Assembly: GCA_963715055.1 (NCBI GenBank)
Contig: CAVQRB010000003.1
Coordinates: 1 to 64,000, forward strand
Length of the DNA: 64,000 nt
From: CAVQRB01 sp963715055
Lineage (GTDB): Bacteria > Pseudomonadota > Alphaproteobacteria > Rhodobacterales > Rhodobacteraceae
Direction: 5' to 3'
A program made the translations under genes and the position numbers. This document shows positions 60,609 through 64,000 of this stretch, in pieces. A model generated the notes under the pieces. The model made no database searches and was not told the DNA's origin. It saw nothing but the letters and a program-made list of their open reading frames with translations. Positions within the stretch are counted from its first letter, which is position 1. Each line of letters begins with the position of its first letter.

Positions 60609-61133
60609 TTACTCGGCGGCGCATTGCCTCGCGTTCCGGACCGGGAACTTCAGCACGATCCGGTCATGCCCGTCGCTCTCCGGCGTGGCTGGGGCAAAGC
60701 GGTGCGGCTCGAAGCCCTCGCGCAACCAGAACTTGAGGCCACGTGCATTGGCGCAAAGTACTGCGAGCTTGATCGAGGCCACGTTTTCGAGATGTGCCAT
60801 GTCGCGGATCGCCTCCATCACGCAGCGTCCGATCCCGCGCCCGCGATAGGCAGGGTCGAGCAGCATGAGCCCGATCCACCAGTCATCCGGGTATTCATAG
60901 CCGCGCGCGATGCAGACCATGCCCGCCATTGCTTGTCCGTCCATCACGGCGAAGGGCATGAGGCAGTCGGGTCCGAGGTCTGGTGGCGTTGCGCGAAAAA
61001 AATCACGGACGAAATCCTCGTCCGGCAGATGCCCGACTTCGAGCACCACGTAATCAGCGGCGCGCAGCGCGAGGTCCAGCGCATCGTCGGAATTCTCGGC
61101 CTCCGACATAGGCATGAGCTTGATCTGCGGCAT
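60609..61133 (-). CDS. GNAT-family N-acetyltransferase
   Basis: The 174-aa protein has the acetyl-CoA binding motif LDPAYRGRGIGRCVMEAIRD and a C-terminal GLKFWLREGFEPHRF typical of GNAT enzymes. CAGGAG precedes ATG 61133. Substrate unknown. It lies between the cupin-peptidase pair and the peptide ABC transporter on the same strand. Confidence 0.85.
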   Translation of the reverse strand: MPQIKLMPMSEAENSDDALDLALRAADYVVLEVGHLPDEDFVRDFFRATPPDLGPDCLMPFAVMDGQAMAGMVCIARGYEYPDDWWIGLMLLDPAYRGRGIGRCVMEAIRDMAHLENVASIKLAVLCANARGLKFWLREGFEPHRFAPATPESDGHDRIVLKFPVRNARQCAAE

Positions 61134-61168
61134 GGGTGGGCTCCTGTGCTTCATCGCCTGACGGGGTG

Positions 61169-62782
61169 TCAGGCATCGAATGCGGCCGGATGCTCCAGAG
61201 CCATGTCGGGCAGGCGTGGGGCCGCCGACACAAGTGTTTTCGTGTATTCGTGTTGAGGATTGGTAAACACGGCTTCGGTCTGTCCCTGTTCCACGATCCG
61301 TCCGGCCTGCATGACCATCACTCTGTCGGTGACCGATCGCACGACCCCGAGATCGTGCGAGATGAACAGGTATCCAAGTCCATAGGCGCGACAGAGTGCT
61401 GCCAGCAGATCGAGGATCTGGGCACGCACGGAGACGTCGAGGGCGGAGACCGCCTCGTCGAAGAGGATCAGGTCCGGGCGGATGATCAATGCGCGGGCGA
61501 TCGCGATGCGCTGGCGTTGGCCGCCTGAGAACTCATGGATGTAGCGGTGCTGGTCCGCGGCGCTCAGGCCCACATCCTCGAGCGCGCGGGCGATCGCCTT
61601 TTCCCGTACAAACCCCATCGGGGGGGACGTCAGAAGGTGGAAAGGTTCGGTGATCAGCCGGGCGACCTTGTGGCGCGGGTTGAAGCTGCCGAAGGGGTCC
61701 TGAAAGACCACTTGCATGCGCCGCCGCACCTTGAGGTCGGGTTTGCCGTTAGCGAAGACGGGGTTGCCTGCCAGCGTGATGCTGCCACCCTGCACCGGGT
61801 CGAGCCCCAGAAGGGCCCGTGTCAGGGTCGATTTTCCGCAGCCGCTCTCACCCACCAGCCCGAGCCTTTCACCGGCATTCAGGGTGAAGCTCACGTCCTG
61901 CACCGCATCCGTATAGGACGCGGGTGCAAAGAGCCTCGTTCGCGGCTTGCGATAGCTGCGGCGCACCTCGCGCACCACAAGCAGCGGCTCGGGTGGGGGC
62001 GGGGGCGGCAGATCAACCCGATGCGTGGAGGCGGCAAAGAGGCTTTTGGTGTAGGGATGCTGTCGGTGCTTCAGCAGATGCTGGGTCGCACCGGTCTCCA
62101 CGATCTCGCCCTTGCGCATCACCGCGATCCGGTCGGCCATCTCCGCCACGACGGCCAGATCATGGGTGATCATCAGAAGACCCATGCCATCCTCGCGCAC
62201 GAGGCGCCGTAGCAGCGCGAGGATCTGCGCCTGGGTTGTCACGTCGAGCGCCGTTGTGGGCTCATCCGCAATCAGCAGCTTTGGACGCAGGGCGATGGCC
62301 ATGGCGATGACGACGCGCTGGCGCTGGCCGCCCGACAGCTCGTGCGGGTAACGCCCGAGCGGAAAACGCTCCGGGGGCAAACCTACCCGCGCAAGGGTTT
62401 CTGCGGCCTTTTCCTGCGCGTCACGCGGGGAGGTGTCGGTATGGATGCGGATGGTTTCCGCAACCTGCGCGCCGATGGTCTGCACCGGGTTGAGCGCGGT
62501 CATCGGTTCCTGAAACACCATGCCGATATCATTGCCGCGTATCACGCAAAGGTCGGTTTCGGCGAGATCCGTGAGGCAGGTACCGTCGAGCGAGATCCGA
62601 CCGGTCAGGTCGCTGCCGGGGGGCAGCAACTGCATCACCGCCAGCGCGGTCATCGATTTGCCCGATCCGCTTTCGCCGGTGATGGCGAGGATCTCACCGG
62701 GATCAAGTCCGAGGCTGACGTCGCGCAGGATCGCTGTCCCGCCAATGGTGACCGAGAGGTCGCGGATATCCAGAAGGCTCAC
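61169..62782 (-). CDS. ABC transporter, dual ATP-binding protein (dipeptide/oligopeptide type)
   Basis: The 537-aa protein fuses two ATPase domains: Walker A ITGESGSGKSMTALAV and VGESGCGKSTLTRALLG, signatures LSGGQRQRVVIAMA and FSGGQRQRIAIARA, and Opp/Dpp-specific ends (RHQHPYTKSLFAA, NPQHEYTKTLVSA). It would energise import of peptides or similar solutes with the two permeases encoded upstream. The ATG overlaps the permease stop by 4 nt. Confidence 0.93.
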   Translation of the reverse strand: MSLLDIRDLSVTIGGTAILRDVSLGLDPGEILAITGESGSGKSMTALAVMQLLPPGSDLTGRISLDGTCLTDLAETDLCVIRGNDIGMVFQEPMTALNPVQTIGAQVAETIRIHTDTSPRDAQEKAAETLARVGLPPERFPLGRYPHELSGGQRQRVVIAMAIALRPKLLIADEPTTALDVTTQAQILALLRRLVREDGMGLLMITHDLAVVAEMADRIAVMRKGEIVETGATQHLLKHRQHPYTKSLFAASTHRVDLPPPPPPEPLLVVREVRRSYRKPRTRLFAPASYTDAVQDVSFTLNAGERLGLVGESGCGKSTLTRALLGLDPVQGGSITLAGNPVFANGKPDLKVRRRMQVVFQDPFGSFNPRHKVARLITEPFHLLTSPPMGFVREKAIARALEDVGLSAADQHRYIHEFSGGQRQRIAIARALIIRPDLILFDEAVSALDVSVRAQILDLLAALCRAYGLGYLFISHDLGVVRSVTDRVMVMQAGRIVEQGQTEAVFTNPQHEYTKTLVSAAPRLPDMALEHPAAFDA

Positions 62783-63594
62783 GAGCGCACCCGCCTCAGC
62801 CGCGGATCAAGCGCATCGCGCAGCCCGTCGCCCAGAAGGTTCAGCCCTAGCACGATGAGGATGATCGCCACCCCCGGCACGATGGCCAGATGCGGCGCGA
62901 AGCTGACCATGGTCTGCGCATCCGCCAGCATCCGGCCCAGCGAGGGGGTAGGGGGTTGTACGCCGAGACCCACGAAGGAGAGCGCCGCTTCGACCTGGAT
63001 GCCGAGGGCGAACTGGATCGTGCCCTGGACGATCAGCAGGTTGAGCACATTGGGCAGGATATGTTCGATCGAGATGCGCGGCGCGTTCTTGCCGGCGACG
63101 CGGGCGGCCATGATGAACTCGCGCTCCCAGAGCGGCAGGGCGGCACCGCGGGTGACACGGGCGAAAACGGGGATGTTGAAGATGCCGAAAGCCACGATGG
63201 CATTGACGGCGGAAGGCCCGAAAACGGCGGTGATCAGGATCGCCATGACCAGCAGCGGAAAGGCGAAGATGATGTCATTGCCGCGCATGATGATTTCGTC
63301 GAGCCATGAGCCCTTGCGTGCCGCAGCGGCGAGACCGAGAGGGACCCCGAAGGTGAGGCCGATGGCCAGTGCCACAAGCGCCACGGCAATTGACGTGCGC
63401 GCGCCGACCATGGTCATGCTGAGGACATCGCGGCCGAGATGATCGGTCCCGAGAAGATGGGTGCCGCCCGGCGGCTTCAGCTTGCCGGGGATGTCGAGCG
63501 TGGTGTGGTCGAAAGGCGTCCAGACCAGCGACAGGAGCGCAAGCCCGATCAGCGTCGCCGAAAGCAGCGCGCCGAGGATCAGGGAGCGGTTCAT
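62779..63594 (-). CDS. ABC transporter permease (DppC/OppC type)
   Basis: A 271-aa inner-membrane permease with an N-terminal helix (LILGALLSATLIGLALLSLV), the OppC extension GTDHLGRDVLSMTMVGARTS and the EAA-loop REFIMAARVAGKNAPRISIE. Four-nucleotide overlaps on both sides show a tight operon with the second permease and the ATPase. Confidence 0.93.
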   Translation of the reverse strand: MNRSLILGALLSATLIGLALLSLVWTPFDHTTLDIPGKLKPPGGTHLLGTDHLGRDVLSMTMVGARTSIAVALVALAIGLTFGVPLGLAAAARKGSWLDEIIMRGNDIIFAFPLLVMAILITAVFGPSAVNAIVAFGIFNIPVFARVTRGAALPLWEREFIMAARVAGKNAPRISIEHILPNVLNLLIVQGTIQFALGIQVEAALSFVGLGVQPPTPSLGRMLADAQTMVSFAPHLAIVPGVAIILIVLGLNLLGDGLRDALDPRLRRVRS

Positions 63595-64000
63595 GTACGC
63601 GCCCGCAGGCGCGGGTCGATGGCGACATAGGCCAGATCGACGAGGAAGTTGATCATGATGACGGCAAAGACGACGAGCATCACCACGGATTCGACCACGA
63701 TCAGGTCGCGGGCGGAAATCGACTGGAAAATCAGCCGCCCGAGACCCGGCAGGTAGAAGACCTGTTCGATGATGATGGTGCCGGCGAAAAGAAACGACAA
63801 TTGCAGCCCAAGGATGGTCAGTACCGGGATCATCGCGTTGCGGAGCCCGTGCCGCCAGAGGGTCTGGCGCGCGGAGAGTCCCTTGGCGCGGGCGGTGCGC
63901 ATGAAATCCTCGCCCATCACGTCCAGGAGCGCCGAGCGCATCACGCGGGTGAGGATCGCGGCCTGCGGCAGGGCCAGGGCAATGGCGGGCAGGGTGAGCG
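63591..64000 (-). CDS. ABC transporter permease (DppB/OppB type), 5' end beyond window
   Basis: The visible C-terminal 136 residues enter open from the right edge. They contain the EAA loop region GEDFMRTARAKGLSARQTLW and RHGLRNAMIPVLTILGLQLS and end VDLAYVAIDPRLRART, as in DppB. The stop overlaps the start of the second permease gene by 4 nt. The start codon and any substrate-binding protein gene lie outside the window. Confidence 0.92.
   Translation of the reverse strand, partial: LTLPAIALALPQAAILTRVMRSALLDVMGEDFMRTARAKGLSARQTLWRHGLRNAMIPVLTILGLQLSFLFAGTIIIEQVFYLPGLGRLIFQSISARDLIVVESVVMLVVFAVIMINFLVDLAYVAIDPRLRART

Noticed and set aside
1..64000. CRISPR arrays, rRNA or tRNA genes
   Set aside because: No regularly spaced repeats and no rRNA or tRNA-like sequence was recognised on reading; a covariance-model scan would be needed to exclude small RNAs.

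Overview
The window carries an essentially complete photosynthesis gene cluster (PGC) of an aerobic anoxygenic phototroph. High GC, purple-bacterial gene order, spheroidenone-type carotenoid genes (crtA, B, C, D, E, F, I), pufLM followed by a tetraheme pufC (no pufX), an aerobic cyclase (acsF) and PpsR/PpaA regulators point to an alphaproteobacterium of the Rhodobacteraceae, most likely the Roseobacter group. Species cannot be read from the sequence alone.

Layout. 1-7190 is an accessory flank: an ArdC-type antirestriction protein, a hypothetical protein, a VIT-type Fe/Mn carrier with a metal P-type ATPase, an IS6-family element (frameshifted transposase, 17-bp perfect inverted repeats), an IS30 transposase remnant, an L,D-transpeptidase and a broken outer-membrane protein gene. 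7197-13370 (minus) is bchG, a PucC-like gene, bchP, idi, then ppaA-ppsR. 13690-29650 (plus) is bchFNBHLM-lhaA-puhABC-98aa protein-acsF-puhE-hemA-cycA. 29680-34087 holds a lysophospholipid acyltransferase gene and a plasmid replicon: a DnaA-like replication initiator, a 506-bp origin-like region and parA-parB. 34084-38320 (minus) is crtA-bchI-bchD-bchO; 38424-41545 is crtI-crtB-tspO; 41610-44032 (minus) is crtD-crtC; 44127-55548 is crtEF-bchCXYZ-pufQBALMC, followed by dxs (to 57721). 57749-64000 (minus) holds a TPR protein, a P1-family peptidase, a cupin, a GNAT acetyltransferase and a dipeptide-type ABC transporter cut by the window edge.

Together these genes make isoprenoid precursors (dxs, idi), 5-aminolevulinate (hemA), bacteriochlorophyll a (bch, acsF), spheroidenone (crt), the reaction centre and LH1 with their assembly factors (puf, puh, lhaA, PucC-like), and cytochrome c2. 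Nine TGT-N12-ACA operators mark the PpsR-controlled promoters. No LH2 (puc) structural genes and no bchE are seen.

Main new observation: a palindrome, TGTCCCCGCGGGGACA, occurs four times perfectly over its 14-bp core and once with one mismatch, only between 31.7 and 36.2 kb. Copies lie beside parA, inside parA, inside bchO and twice inside bchD. It looks like the ParB centromere (parS), so the plasmid's segregation sites would be written into photosynthesis genes. Second, three PGC genes (PucC-like, puhE, pufC) and the IS6 transposase each carry a single extra base. Removing it restores family-typical proteins, which means either sequencing error or an early loss of phototrophy.
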